A DNA stretch of 5,604 bases, from NCBI GenBank assembly GCA_023475715.1, contig JAMCVO010000732.1:1-5604 (forward strand), given 5' to 3'. This stretch comes from Actinomycetota bacterium. Its GTDB lineage: Bacteria; Actinomycetota; Humimicrobiia; Humimicrobiales; Humimicrobiaceae. This document shows, piece by piece, positions 5,434 to 5,604 of the stretch; within the stretch, counting starts at the first letter, position 1, and each line of letters starts with the position of its first letter. The notes under the pieces are model-generated. The model saw nothing but the letters and a program-made list of their open reading frames with translations, had not been told where the DNA came from and searched no databases. A program made the position numbers and the translations under genes.

Positions 5434-5604
5434 TTAATAATCTTTTTTAATTAAAGACATGTTTCTTGGAAATATGGCTGATGTTTTTTCTTTTTTATCC
5501 AATATTAATATGGCTCTAAACTCATTCAGATATGGGACAATAATTTCTTCAATCCTGTTGATCTTTGAATCAAGTTTTTTTAAGTCTGTGGTTATTTCTT
5601 CTGA
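5434..5604 (-). CDS. Unrecognised protein, C-terminal 56 residues (cut by window edge)
   Basis: This open frame enters from the right edge and ends at TAA (5436-5434), 36 nt before parA on the same strand. Only the C-terminus is visible. A heptad-like LKKLDSKINRIEEIIVPYL suggests a coiled coil. It is followed by FRAILILDKKEKTSAIF and a basic end, RNMSLIKKDY. There is no motif I recognise, and it is not the rsmG/gidB gene often found before parA. The short gap suggests it belongs to the same transcription unit as parAB. The frame is credible because it is open throughout, uses codons like its neighbours and has no competing frame. Its function is unknown. Confidence 0.55.
   Translation of the reverse strand, partial: SEEITTDLKKLDSKINRIEEIIVPYLNEFRAILILDKKEKTSAIFPRNMSLIKKDY

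Noticed and set aside
3582..5604. A parS centromere site in or near parAB
   Set aside because: I scanned for the TGTTNCACGTGAAACA-type palindrome and its CACGTG core and found no convincing match in the window; parS may lie outside it.

Overview
The window is AT-rich bacterial chromosomal DNA with compact genes, many AAA/ATA/AGA codons and generally good Shine-Dalgarno sites. The chromosomal-type ParA-ParB pair and the gene content point to a Gram-positive-like or deep-branching candidate-phylum bacterium. I cannot place it more precisely. No rRNA, tRNA, CRISPR array, complete transposase or prophage gene is visible.

Layout. On the left, reading leftward, lie the 5' end of a VIT1/CCC1-type membrane transporter (1-226, cut by the window edge) and a prohibitin/SPFH membrane protein (326-1282). 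The SPFH gene is divergent from a class II ketose-bisphosphate aldolase (1582-2592, rightward), and a 299-bp AT-rich region between them should carry both promoters. Behind the aldolase is a 242-bp convergent gap. It holds a headless C-terminal remnant of a PIN-domain toxin-like protein (about 2595-2723) followed by a degenerate 32-33-bp tandem repeat (2734-2808). On the right, reading leftward, is a tight cluster: the C-terminus of an unrecognised coiled-coil protein (5434-5604), parA (4429-5397), parB (3582-4451, overlapping parA by 23 bp) and a YhfC-type multi-spanning membrane protein with metalloprotease-like motifs (2835-3566, 15 nt after parB).

How the genes fit together. ParA and ParB form the chromosome origin-segregation pair. 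ParB binds parS and loads as a CTP-dependent clamp, and ParA is the ATPase it stimulates. No parS site is visible here. The YhfC-like gene is probably co-transcribed with parAB, but nothing in the sequence links its function to segregation. The aldolase belongs to central or sugar-phosphate metabolism. The SPFH protein is likely a membrane scaffold.

Most of the window is ordinary. The points most worth a second look are the cysteine-bearing C-terminal extension of the aldolase, the extended N-terminus of ParA, the YhfC-like protein in the parAB operon, and the toxin remnant with its adjacent repeat array.
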